NCBI RefSeq assembly: GCF_004297405.1
Contig: NZ_SCVC01000008.1
Span: 1 to 51,876 of the forward strand
Source of the DNA: Reyranella sp.
GTDB lineage: Bacteria; Pseudomonadota; Alphaproteobacteria; Reyranellales; Reyranellaceae
Length of the DNA: 51,876 nucleotides
Reading direction: 5' to 3'
The position numbers and the translations under genes are program-made. Below, piece after piece: positions 17,367 to 25,443 of the stretch (positions are counted from its first letter, which is position 1; each line of letters begins with the position of its first letter). The notes below the pieces were generated by a model. It saw nothing but the letters and a program-made list of their open reading frames with translations. It had not been told where the DNA came from and did not search any database.

Positions 17367-19970
17367 ATGGGCACTTCGCTGGTCGGTCGTACTGTCGCGG
17401 TCAGCATCCGGCATTCCCTGATCGTGCTGCTTGGCGCGCTCGCGGCGACGGCGGCGGCCCTCGTCTACCTGTCCCAGAACTTCGCCATGACGGCCGAGAC
17501 CAGCCAGTTGATCTCGCCCAAGCTGGATTGGCGCAAGCGCGGGATCGAGTTCGACAAGGCATTCCCGCAATTGCAAAACCTGACCATGATCGTAGTCGAC
17601 GGCGCGACGCCGGAGCTCGCCGATGACGGGGCCAAGCGACTCGCCTCGGCACTGCAGCAGCGACCCGATCTTTTCCATAATGTACGCCAGCCGGACGGCG
17701 GCCGGTTCTTCGAGCGCAACGGCCTGCTGCTGTTGCCCATGGACGATGTCAGGTCGGTCACAGACGCCCTGATCAAGGTACAGCCGCTCCTGTCGGCGCT
17801 GGCCGCCGATCCCAGCCTGGCCGGGGCAATGAAGATGCTTAACGTCACCCTGCTGGGCATCGAGGGCGGCGACGTGAAGCTCAAGGACATCGAGCCCCAG
17901 CTCAACGCGCTGGCGGGGACATTCGAGAAGGCGGTGGCCGGACAACCGGCCTACTTTTCCTGGCGCACGCTGGTCACCGGCGACGCACCCGATCTCGGAG
18001 ACAAGCGACGGCTCATCCTTGTTCAGCCCGAGATGGATTACGGTCAGTTGCAGCCCGGCCAGGGCGCGAGCGACGCCATTCGCGCAATGGCGGGATTGCT
18101 AAATCTGGATCCCGCTCATGGTGTCACTGTGCGCCTCACCGGCCAAGTGCCGTTGGCGGACGAGGAGTTCGCCTCGCTCGCCGACGATGCGGGCCTGATC
18201 ACGGCCGCCATGGCCGCGGCGCTAATCGGCATCCTCTGGCTGGCGGTCCGCTCGACACGCATCACGTTTGCGATCATTTGCACCACGCTGATCGGTCTGG
18301 TCATCACGGCAGCGATCGGCCTGTTGGCCGTCGGCCGCTTCAACCTGATCTCCGTCGCTTTCATCCCGCTGTTCGTCGGGCTCGGCGTCGACTTCAGCAT
18401 CCAGTTCAGCGTGCGCACTCTTGCCGAACGGCTCGTCCGGCCGAACCTCGAGGCCGCGCTCGTGGCGACCGGCAAAACCATCGGCAGGGCGCTGGCCTTG
18501 TCGGCCGCGGCCATCGGCGTAGGCTTCTTCGCCTTTCTGCCAACCAGCTACCTCGGCGTGGCCGAGCTGGGAACCATTGCTGGCCTCGGCATGATCGTCG
18601 CCTTCACGCTGACCATTAGCCTGTTGCCGACAGTCTTGCTCCTGCTGCGCGCGCCGCAAGCCGGCTTGAAGGAGGTCGGATTCACCTTGCTGGCGCCGGT
18701 CGACGATCTCGTGCATCGCCATCGCCGCGCCGTACTCATTGTGGCGCTGCTTGCCGCAACCGCGGCCGCTGCCCTGCTGCCGTTGCTGCGCTTCGACTAC
18801 AATCCGCTCAACCTCAAGAGTCCCAGGGTCGAGTCGATGGCGACGCTGCGCGACATGCAACACGATCGCAACTGGAGCCTCGACGCCATCAACATCCTGG
18901 CGCCGTCGCTTGCCGACGCGGCGCCGCTGGCGCGCCGGCTGGCCGATCTGCCGGAAGTGTCCCGCGTCGTCAGCCTCAACAGCTTCATGCCCGAGAACCA
19001 GAAGGAAAAGCTGGTGCTGATCGGCGATGCTGTGGACGTGGTCGAGCCCGTCCTTGACGTCGAGCCTGCGCAGCCGGCAACGGACGCAGAGCTGCAACAG
19101 CGGCTCGGGGCGACGGCAATCTCGCTACGGGTAGCGGCGGAACACAGCCTTGACGCGGCAGCCGCTGCATCGGCGCGTCGCCTGGCTGACGTGCTCGACC
19201 GTCTAAAAACCGCCACGCCGGCGGTTCGCGCCAGCGCGGCAGCGGCCGTGGTGACGCCGCTCAAGATCATGCTCGACCAAGTGCGCACCCAGTTGAAGGC
19301 GCGCCCGATCTCCATCGAGACCTTGCCAAAGGAACTCATTGCCGACTGGATGACCCTGGATGCGCGCGTCCGGCTGCTGGTCCTGCCGAAGGACGATCAC
19401 AGCGACGCATCCCTTCGGCGGTTCGCGCAGGCGGTTCAGTCGGTTGCGCCGGATGCGACCGGTTGGCCGATATCCACCGTCGCATCGGGCGAGAGCATCG
19501 TCCACGCGTTCCTGCAGGCTGGCACCTACTCCTTCCTGGCCATTACGTTGCTGCTCGTCGCCGTGCTGCGCCGGGTGCGCGATGTTGTGCTCACCATGCT
19601 GCCCGTCATCTTGAGCGGCCTTCTGACGTTCGGCACTTGCGCGGCCCTCGACCTGCCGCTGAATTTCACCAACATTATTGCCTTGCCGCTGCTGCTTGGC
19701 GTCGGTGTCGCCTTCAACATCTACTTTGTGCTCGCCTGGCGCGCCGGCGAGACGGCCATGCTGCAGTCGAGCCTGATGCGGGCTGTGGTCTTCAGCGCAA
19801 TGACGACGGCCACGGCCTTCGGTGCGCTTTGGCTGTCGAGCCATCCCGGTACCGCCAGCATGGGCCGGCTGCTGATGATCTCGCTGGCATGGGAACTACT
19901 TGTCACCGTGCTGTTTCGTCCGGCTCTGCTGGCGCAACCGGCGACCCGGACGATCAGCGCGACAGCTTAG
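17367..19970 (+). CDS. hpnN: hopanoid-associated RND transporter HpnN
   Basis: An 867-residue MMPL/RND-type inner-membrane protein. HpnN moves hopanoids towards the outer membrane in Rhodopseudomonas and relatives. Membrane helices are seen at about residues 14-33, a block of five at about 270-430 with a Gly-x-Gly-Val-Asp-Phe motif, one at about 455-475, and a second block at about 715-860 with Gly-Val-Gly-Val-Ala-Phe-Asn in the matching position. Two large periplasmic loops separate them. ATG at 17367 places the first helix near the N-terminus and gives the usual family length; the frame extends back to 17232 without family features. It converges on hpnM with a 21-base gap. Confidence 0.92.
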   Translation: MGTSLVGRTVAVSIRHSLIVLLGALAATAAALVYLSQNFAMTAETSQLISPKLDWRKRGIEFDKAFPQLQNLTMIVVDGATPELADDGAKRLASALQQRPDLFHNVRQPDGGRFFERNGLLLLPMDDVRSVTDALIKVQPLLSALAADPSLAGAMKMLNVTLLGIEGGDVKLKDIEPQLNALAGTFEKAVAGQPAYFSWRTLVTGDAPDLGDKRRLILVQPEMDYGQLQPGQGASDAIRAMAGLLNLDPAHGVTVRLTGQVPLADEEFASLADDAGLITAAMAAALIGILWLAVRSTRITFAIICTTLIGLVITAAIGLLAVGRFNLISVAFIPLFVGLGVDFSIQFSVRTLAERLVRPNLEAALVATGKTIGRALALSAAAIGVGFFAFLPTSYLGVAELGTIAGLGMIVAFTLTISLLPTVLLLLRAPQAGLKEVGFTLLAPVDDLVHRHRRAVLIVALLAATAAAALLPLLRFDYNPLNLKSPRVESMATLRDMQHDRNWSLDAINILAPSLADAAPLARRLADLPEVSRVVSLNSFMPENQKEKLVLIGDAVDVVEPVLDVEPAQPATDAELQQRLGATAISLRVAAEHSLDAAAAASARRLADVLDRLKTATPAVRASAAAAVVTPLKIMLDQVRTQLKARPISIETLPKELIADWMTLDARVRLLVLPKDDHSDASLRRFAQAVQSVAPDATGWPISTVASGESIVHAFLQAGTYSFLAITLLLVAVLRRVRDVVLTMLPVILSGLLTFGTCAALDLPLNFTNIIALPLLLGVGVAFNIYFVLAWRAGETAMLQSSLMRAVVFSAMTTATAFGALWLSSHPGTASMGRLLMISLAWELLVTVLFRPALLAQPATRTISATA

Positions 19971-19991
19971 TCTCTGGAGTGGTGATCGAGG

Positions 19992-20639
19992 CTATTGCTG
20001 CGTGGTTCGCTGCTTGGCACGAGCTTCCAGCTCTTCGATCAGCGATTCGACCTGGCCGCCGTGCTTCCGAATATAGGAAACATAATCCGCCCGCCTGGTC
20101 ATGATCATGCTGACGCCCTCAGTCTTGACGTCGACAATGCGCAAGCCTTGGCCTTCATTGCGCACCTCCCACTGGACGGCAACCGGATCGCTATTGCTCT
20201 GGTTGAGCTTGCTCTCGACGGTGAACACACCGTTTCCCCGGGTATTGATGCGACCCACAGACAGCGTCTGGCCGCGGTATTGGCCGAACCGCTCCGCATA
20301 GGCACGCGCCTCTGCGCTTGCAGAGGCCTTGAGGAAGCGTTCGCGTTGTTCGGGAGTGGCCTGGTTCCAATAGTTGCCGAGCGTCGAGCGGCCCATGTAA
20401 GCGAGGTCGAAATGGGCCTCGAGCACCCGTCTGATGCCGGCCTCGCGCGCCGCCCCAGCGTTGGCCTTGGCGACCTCGATCACCTGGTCCGCCGCTCTCT
20501 GGACGAGCTGACCCGCGGGATCCTGCTCGGCCACCGCCTGCTTCGCCGTCATGACGGCAAAGCCAGGGCCGATGAGGGCGATGGCGCCTCCGCCAATGGC
20601 AAAACGCAGCACGCTTCGACGGCGGACAAACGACGACAC
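19992..20639 (-). CDS. hpnM: hopanoid-associated periplasmic protein HpnM (MlaC/Ttg2D family)
   Basis: A 215-residue exported protein. Residues 1-38 form a signal peptide with a Arg-Arg-Arg-Ser-Val-Leu-Arg start, which resembles a Tat signal. The mature part matches the MlaC/Ttg2D lipid-binding fold (Leu-Ala-Tyr-Met-Gly-Arg-x-x-Leu-Gly-Asn-Tyr-Trp, then a Phe-Thr-Val-Glu-Ser strand and an Arg-Ile-Val-Asp-Val segment). MlaC-like proteins carry lipids across the periplasm; in this setting HpnM probably works with HpnN on hopanoids. The start is a GTG at 20639 with GGAGAG just upstream. It converges on hpnN and so is transcribed separately from it. Confidence 0.9.
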   Translation of the reverse strand: MSSFVRRRSVLRFAIGGGAIALIGPGFAVMTAKQAVAEQDPAGQLVQRAADQVIEVAKANAGAAREAGIRRVLEAHFDLAYMGRSTLGNYWNQATPEQRERFLKASASAEARAYAERFGQYRGQTLSVGRINTRGNGVFTVESKLNQSNSDPVAVQWEVRNEGQGLRIVDVKTEGVSMIMTRRADYVSYIRKHGGQVESLIEELEARAKQRTTQQ

Positions 20640-20808
20640 TGATCTCTCCTTGCAAGCAATTGCTGACAGCGGCGTGATGAGGATGATTTAGATCACTGCC
20701 GCGTCGGAACAAGTACATACGGCGGGTACACCGCATAATGCCGCGCCGCAATTGGGGCTTAAAAGCGGCTCGGGCGAGACATCTGCCGCCGGCCTTTCTT
20801 GCGAAGGC

Positions 20809-21005
20809 CCGTCATCGAACGCTACGTGTGGCGCCACCGTCAGTTTGACCACGCGACCGAAAGTGCCCGCCGATGACGGAAACCGCGTCGACTGTCTCGG
20901 TACGCAAGTCCGCGGCGAGATCGTTCAGCTGCTCTGTCGACAGATTGCGCAAATCGGCCGCCGTTTTGCGGCCGAGAATGGCTTCTTGGAAGGCACGGTC
21001 CTGAC
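20809..21005 (-). pseudogene. dxs (1-deoxy-D-xylulose-5-phosphate synthase) N-terminal remnant
   Basis: On the minus strand the stretch near 20860-21005 reads Ala-Asp-Leu-Arg-Asn-Leu-Ser-x-Glu-Gln-Leu, then Leu-Ala-x-Asp-Leu-Arg, then Val-Ser-Val-Ile-Gly-Gly-His, the classic opening of Dxs. In a shifted frame at 20809-20860 it continues Val-Val-Lys-Leu-Thr-Val-Ala-Pro-His-Val-Ala-Phe-Asp, the next Dxs block. There is no start codon, a frameshift separates the halves and the remaining roughly 560 residues are gone. It lies next to ispH, a later enzyme of the same MEP pathway, so a complete dxs probably once stood here. Confidence 0.65.
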
Positions 21006-21349
21006 CGATCGTTCAGTGCGCCTTCGTGTGTGCTTGATCACTCCAGCTTGAGCTAACCCGCTACTTCCTGCCGCACCACACGCCGCGGACATGGCAGCAA
21101 TGCAAGCCGGCGCATTGCCAGTTCCGATGGCGAAAGGGTCGCCCTCCAAAGCGCACGGGTCCTTCATGCGCTGGAGTGCTTGCGGCCGCGGCGACCGTAG
21201 CGGACAATCGTATCGTCTGGAAATGTAGCCTCCGGCGTGGGCAGCTGAACCCACGCGTCGTTTGCCGGACGTAGGTTGTATTGCCTACCGGGTGAGACAG
21301 CCCACGAAAGCCATTCGCATCTGGCTTGCGCCCAGTAAGGAGATCTGGA
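21006..21349. other. leader region of ispH, no recognised gene
   Basis: Between the dxs remnant and ispH. Open frames on both strands carry no recognisable protein. The ispH promoter must lie here; no clear promoter box was identified by eye. The segment 20640-20808 on the other side of the remnant is likewise empty apart from the presumed hpnM promoter. Confidence 0.35.
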
Positions 21350-22324
21350 ATGCGAGTTGTGTTGGCGCAGCCTCGAGGCTTCTGTGCCGGCGTGGTGCGC
21401 GCGATCGAGATCGTGGAGCGCTCACTCGAGAAATTCGGCGCACCGGTCTACGTGCGGCACGAGATCGTGCACAACCGACACGTCGTCGAACGGCTCAAGC
21501 GCATGGGCGCTGTGTTCGTCGAGGAGCTGGACGAGATTCCCGACGGCGCCGTCACGATTTTCAGCGCGCACGGCGTGTCCCAGTCGATCATCGATGAGGC
21601 GAAGACGCGTGGCCTGCCCGTGCTAGAAGCGACATGCCCGCTGGTCTCGAAGGTCCATCTCCAGGGCAAGCGCTACGTGGCACGCGGCCGGGTGCTGATT
21701 CTGATCGGCCACGCCGGCCATCCCGAGGTCGAGGGGACCATGGGACAGGTCGGCGCGCCCGTGCATCTCGTCTCGACGGTCGAGGACGTCGTCCGGCTCG
21801 ACCTGCCCGACGACGCACCCGTCGCCTACGTCACGCAGACGACGCTCAGCGTCGACGATACGCGCGGAGTGATCGCCGCGCTGCATGCGCGGTTCAGCGA
21901 CCTCGAAGGGCCCAACGTTTCCGACATTTGCTACGCCACGCAGCATCGTCAGTCGGCAGTCCGCGACCTCTGCACGGTGGCGGATCTGCTGTTGGTTGTC
22001 GGCAGCCGCAACAGCTCAAATTCCAACCGGCTGTGCGAGATTGGGATCGAACAGGGGTTACCCAGCTACCTGATCTCGGACGGCAGCGAGCTCGATCCGG
22101 CGTGGCTCCGCGGCGTGCAGACCGTAGGACTCACCGCCGGCGCCTCGGCGCCCGAGGACCTGGTCCTCAACGTCATCGCAGCGCTGCGGCGGCACGGCGA
22201 GATCGATGTCGAGCAGTTGGACGGGGTGCGCGAGAACATCGAGTTCCGCATGCCTCCCGAGCTCAGAGCGGCGAAGCCGAGGTCGAAAAGGTCGCGCAAG
22301 GCCTCTGCCACGATGGTGAGGTAG
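21350..22324 (+). CDS. ispH: 4-hydroxy-3-methylbut-2-enyl diphosphate reductase
   Basis: A 324-residue iron-sulfur enzyme that makes IPP and DMAPP in the last step of the MEP pathway. The three cluster cysteines are visible: Cys12 in Gly-Phe-Cys-Ala-Gly-Val, one near 96 in Ala-Thr-Cys-Pro-Leu, and one near 198 in Asp-Ile-Cys-Tyr-Ala-Thr. Substrate-binding motifs Ala-His-Gly-Val, His-x-Gly-His-Pro-Glu, Thr-Gln-Thr-Thr and Ser-Arg-Asn-Ser-Ser-Asn are present in order. ATG at 21350 is preceded by AAGGAG; an in-frame TTG eight codons earlier is unlikely. The basic Lys/Arg tail is an extension. Close to hpnN and hpnM it presumably feeds squalene and hopanoid synthesis, perhaps as an extra copy. 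Confidence 0.96.
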   Translation: MRVVLAQPRGFCAGVVRAIEIVERSLEKFGAPVYVRHEIVHNRHVVERLKRMGAVFVEELDEIPDGAVTIFSAHGVSQSIIDEAKTRGLPVLEATCPLVSKVHLQGKRYVARGRVLILIGHAGHPEVEGTMGQVGAPVHLVSTVEDVVRLDLPDDAPVAYVTQTTLSVDDTRGVIAALHARFSDLEGPNVSDICYATQHRQSAVRDLCTVADLLLVVGSRNSSNSNRLCEIGIEQGLPSYLISDGSELDPAWLRGVQTVGLTAGASAPEDLVLNVIAALRRHGEIDVEQLDGVRENIEFRMPPELRAAKPRSKRSRKASATMVR

Positions 22325-22338
22325 GGCAGTGAGCCTGA

Positions 22339-22361
22339 GGCTGCCTCTCCGATAGGCAGCC
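22339..22361. terminator. bidirectional hairpin between ispH and diiron paralogue 2
   Basis: A perfect 8-base stem (GGCTGCCT / AGGCAGCC) with a 7-base loop, 14 bases past the ispH stop and in the gap between two convergent genes. There is no T run, so termination would be imperfect or Rho-assisted. Confidence 0.45.
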
Positions 22362-22406
22362 AGCATTGGCGCCTACCTGCTGCGTCAGCATTAGCGGCCG
22401 CGAGCG

Positions 22407-23465
22407 CTATCCACTGGCGCTGATGCCCGAGCCGTTGTTCCGTTTCTTGCCCGGCCAGAGTTTGCCGACTGCGACCACACAGCGCGCCAACGCCGGAATG
22501 CGAGTCGGCCGGCACAGACGCGAATCATAGCCTGCCAGTCGTCGGTCGTTTTCCTGCAGGCAAATTTTTATCAGATCGAAGAATCCGACTTCGACCGACG
22601 TCACCGCCTGGGCGCCGTTAACCGTGAAGTTGCTTTCCTCCCGCGTGGTTTTCCTGTTGGTGCCCACACTCCGCGCAAGGCCGACGCGCAGCCCGGCGAT
22701 GTAAACCCAGGCCACCGCCACACGCAGCTCGAACCGGATGCGACGCCACCAATTGAGATTGGCGCGGTGCCATGCCAGCCAGTTGGCGAAGAACAGGATG
22801 TGCCGGCATTCCTCCTGGATCACAGGCTCAAACGTCTCGACGAGTTCCGCGGGAAAGAAACTAGCTTGCTTAGCCAGGTCGAAAAGCCCGAAGGCGAAGA
22901 AGCTGTCGATCGATTCGGAATAACCTGTGACGAGAAAGGCAAACTCCCGATCTCGCGGCGGCAAGTACGGCGGCTCCTCCGCCAGCTCGATGCCGTAGGT
23001 GCGCACCAGATGACCGAGGACCTCCTTGTGGCGATGCTCTTCCCAGGCATTCAGCATGATGGCCCGGCGAAACGCCTGATCCTCCAGGCCATCGGCATAG
23101 GCGGCAAAGCTCAGACGCGCCCGACCTTCCGTCTGTACCGCAATGTCCCAGATGGGCAGCGATTGCAAACGCCGTAACTCGTCGGGACTGAGCGTCGGCC
23201 AGGCGATCACCGAGGGGCGATAGGGGTTAAATGTTTCCTGGAACATCGCGCAGATTGCGCGCTTGTGAGCGGCGGAGCCCGGAGCAAGGGGCCCGGCCTC
23301 GACACTTGTCCAATGCCGCGCGGTCCGGTTGGCAGCCTCGACGATCGACAGCGTGGCGGGCTGCTTGGCGCCTTCCGGCGGAACGAAGCGGAACACCGCT
23401 TCCTCGAGGAGTCGCGCAACTCCACCCTCAAGCACATCGCCCGTTTTTGGCCTGATTACAGACAT
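22407..23465 (-). CDS. ferritin-like diiron protein (paralogue 2)
   Basis: A 352-residue protein with the same predicted diiron ligands as the gene at 16293-17210: Glu113, Glu143/His146 in Glu-Glu-His-Arg-His, Glu184 and Glu219/His222 in Glu-Glu-Cys-Arg-His. Spacings between successive Glu ligands (30, 41 and 35 residues) are identical in the two proteins, and both carry Asp-Ser-Phe-x-x-Phe-Gly-Leu-Phe after the third ligand. This copy has an extra 60 or so residues at the N-terminus and a basic C-terminus. No signal peptide is seen, but a hydrophobic segment follows the last ligand pair. Function is unknown; an oxygenase or desaturase acting on a lipid is a guess from context. It converges on ispH. 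Confidence 0.85.
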   Translation of the reverse strand: MSVIRPKTGDVLEGGVARLLEEAVFRFVPPEGAKQPATLSIVEAANRTARHWTSVEAGPLAPGSAAHKRAICAMFQETFNPYRPSVIAWPTLSPDELRRLQSLPIWDIAVQTEGRARLSFAAYADGLEDQAFRRAIMLNAWEEHRHKEVLGHLVRTYGIELAEEPPYLPPRDREFAFLVTGYSESIDSFFAFGLFDLAKQASFFPAELVETFEPVIQEECRHILFFANWLAWHRANLNWWRRIRFELRVAVAWVYIAGLRVGLARSVGTNRKTTREESNFTVNGAQAVTSVEVGFFDLIKICLQENDRRLAGYDSRLCRPTRIPALARCVVAVGKLWPGKKRNNGSGISASG

Positions 23466-23814
23466 CGAAGCACTGTCTCAGTTTGAAATAGTGGGCTTCT
23501 TCGGGCGGGCGAATGCCGCAATGTTCAACATAGAACACTCGAACTGCGGCGCACGCAATCGGTCCGTGGCGCGCGCGCTTCCTGTCACGCTCCGCGCGTG
23601 CAGTCGTCATGCAATGCAGGACGTCTGCGCGAGGTCGCTGGCTCGTACGGTTACCTGGTTACCTGACCCACCCTACGACAGGGCCGCCCATGGCGGCGGG
23701 GACGACGGTAATGGACTTTCCCTCGGATTACCTGCGCAGTAGCCTTTCCTTGCCCTCCACCACGAGCGGCTTTCGTCATTGACCTGCCCAGCCGACTGCA
23801 GGGGGACTAATCCT
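23466..23814. other. divergent intergenic region
   Basis: About 350 bases between diiron paralogue 2 and the SGNH gene. No gene is evident. It contains TGTTC-N6-GAACA at 23522-23537, a short perfect inverted repeat 57 bases upstream of the diiron gene start, which is a possible operator. Confidence 0.35.
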
Positions 23815-24873
23815 GTGCGGAAGCGACTGTTGCGCATCCTTGGCCAGGTCTGTGCGATCCTCGCCATCACGCTCACGGCGGACTACATCCTGCTAGCCAC
23901 AGTCTTTTCCGACTGGAAGCGCAACTGGGCCGATGCCGCGACCGCCTATACCCAAGCCTATGTCCATGCCCCCTGGCATCACGACCTCGCTCCAAACCAG
24001 AACTCCATGCGACCCTGGGGCAAGATCCTCTATCCCTTTCGCACCGACGGTTATGGTTTCCGGACCGGCACCTGTGCGCCGGGCGAAGGCGACAAGAGCA
24101 AGCCCGCCATTTTCGCCGTCGGCGATTCGTTCACTGAGGGTCTCGGGGTGCCGTACGAGGAAACCTTCGTCGGGCTGATGGCGTGCCAAGCGGCCGGCCA
24201 GAGGAAGGCGGTGTGGGATCTCGGCGTATTGTCCTTCAGCCCTATCATATACCATCGCAAGATCAGGGCGGCTGCCGAGAAGCTGGCCATCAAGCCTGCC
24301 GAAATATATGTCTTCCTCGATCTCTCGGACATCACAGACGATGCCATCGTCTATCGCGCCAGCGACGACGGCACGATTATGATGGCGCCGTCGCACCGCT
24401 GGTTCGACGCAGGCCAGTTCCTGCTCGGCAGCTTCGCGACTTTCCGCCTGCTCTACAATCTCTGGCTCGCCATGCCGTTCGGCTCGGCGGCGCCCGATGA
24501 GAGCTGGCGTGCGCGCTGGAGCCTCGATCCCAGGATCATGGACGAATGGGGCCGCCGCGGGTTGGAGTTGGCAGCTGAGAACCTGGACAAGATCGTCGAG
24601 ATTTGCGGCGAGTGGAAATGCCAGCTCACCCTGGTCGTCTATCCCTGGCCCGACAATGTCAAAGCGGGCGACCGCAACAGCATCCAGGTCACTCACTGGC
24701 GGCAATGGGCGACCGAGCGTGGCGTACGCTTCGTCGATGGCTTTGCCCCGTTCTTCCAGAAACCACCTGACATCGCGGTGGGCAGGTACTTCATTCCTGG
24801 CGATGTGCACTTCTCGGCTCAGGGACACCGCCTGCTCTTTGAGGAACTGAAGCGTTCTGTTGGACTGTTCTGA
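23815..24873 (+). CDS. membrane-anchored SGNH/GDSL-type hydrolase-like protein
   Basis: A 352-residue protein with one membrane helix near residues 7-28 followed by a periplasmic SGNH domain. The nucleophile block is Gly-Asp-Ser-Phe-Thr-Glu-Gly (Ser105), and the C-terminal catalytic block Asp-Val-His-Phe-Ser-x-x-Gly-His holds Asp330 and His332. Such proteins acetylate, deacetylate or cleave esters on polysaccharides or lipids; the substrate here is not known. The GTG at 23815 is chosen since GCAGGGGGAC precedes it and the helix then sits at the N-terminus; the frame also opens at a TTG at 23779. It appears monocistronic and borders the hopanoid module. Confidence 0.75.
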   Translation: MRKRLLRILGQVCAILAITLTADYILLATVFSDWKRNWADAATAYTQAYVHAPWHHDLAPNQNSMRPWGKILYPFRTDGYGFRTGTCAPGEGDKSKPAIFAVGDSFTEGLGVPYEETFVGLMACQAAGQRKAVWDLGVLSFSPIIYHRKIRAAAEKLAIKPAEIYVFLDLSDITDDAIVYRASDDGTIMMAPSHRWFDAGQFLLGSFATFRLLYNLWLAMPFGSAAPDESWRARWSLDPRIMDEWGRRGLELAAENLDKIVEICGEWKCQLTLVVYPWPDNVKAGDRNSIQVTHWRQWATERGVRFVDGFAPFFQKPPDIAVGRYFIPGDVHFSAQGHRLLFEELKRSVGLF

Positions 24874-24914
24874 GCTTCACCGGAAGCATACGAAGATAGA
24901 TCACACGTCACGGC

Positions 24915-25190
24915 CTGAGGATCGAGGTTGTCCTGGGCGACGCCGTTCTCCGATGTCGCCACGTTGAAGGCCGTGCCTGCGATCTCGACGTCGATGCCAC
25001 TCGCCGCCACGACGAACGGCCGCTGCCTCGACGGAACGTCCTCAAAGAAGGCCTGCCCCGCCAGCAGCCAGACGCTACACTGCGAGGCCGTATAGTCGAC
25101 CGCGATGGCACTGCCGGCATCGAGCGCGACGCGGCTGCCGTCCTCCAGCACGAGGTCGCGAAACTCCGCGTCGACGTGACGCCGTCGGCC
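24915..25190 (-). pseudogene. FecR-like anti-sigma sensor, fragment
   Basis: About 85 residues read as the central FecR domain: Leu-Glu-Asp-Gly-Ser-Arg-Val-Ala-Leu-Asp, then Val-Asp-Tyr-Thr-Ala, Leu-Leu-Ala-Gly-Gln-Ala-Phe-Phe-Glu-Asp-Val, Arg-Pro-Phe-Val-Val, and Gly-Thr-Ala-Phe-Asn-Val. The N-terminal cytoplasmic and membrane parts and the C-terminal signalling part are missing, and no FecI sigma factor or TonB receptor is nearby. It is a relic, fused to an unrelated fragment at about 25195. Confidence 0.6.
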
Positions 25191-25200
25191 TGAAGCCACA

Positions 25201-25443
25201 ATCGAGACGAGCAAGCTTGCCTTTGCGAAGGCCGAAAACGACCAAGCCAAGCAGTTTGCCGACAAGATGATCAAGGACCGTACTGAGACGTCGACCGAAC
25301 TGATAGCGCTAGTCGACGGCGGCAAGGTTCAGGCGACCCTGCCCACCAGCCTCGACAAGGCACACCAAGAAGAGCTCGACAAAAGCCCAGAACTCTTGCC
25401 TGCTGATGTCTTCGCCACGATGGTACTATCGCGGCTTGATTAG
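25201..25443 (+). pseudogene. DUF4142 family protein, fragment
   Basis: The 80-residue frame carries the mid part of a DUF4142 protein: Lys-Leu-Ala-Phe-Ala-Lys-Ala, then Ala-Lys-Gln-Phe-Ala-Asp-Lys-Met-Ile-Lys-Asp and a Leu-Pro-Thr-Ser-Leu-Asp-x-x-His-Gln-Glu-Leu block. These are exported four-helix proteins of unknown function. There is no start codon or signal peptide; the frame emerges from the FecR scar. Its stop overlaps the 3' end of the GH13 gene on the opposite strand. Confidence 0.55.

Noticed and set aside
18222..19097. Long open frame on the minus strand inside hpnN
   Set aside because: It is opposite a well-supported gene, rich in Gln/Arg/Asp with no family features, and reflects the high-GC codon pattern of hpnN.
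20752..21051. Plus-strand frame of 99 codons upstream of ispH
   Set aside because: The opposite strand carries recognisable Dxs blocks, which explains the composition better.
23522..23537. TGTTC-N6-GAACA as a LexA (SOS) box
   Set aside because: The alphaproteobacterial LexA site is a GTTC direct repeat with seven bases between; this one is an inverted repeat with a different spacer, and the neighbouring genes are not SOS genes.
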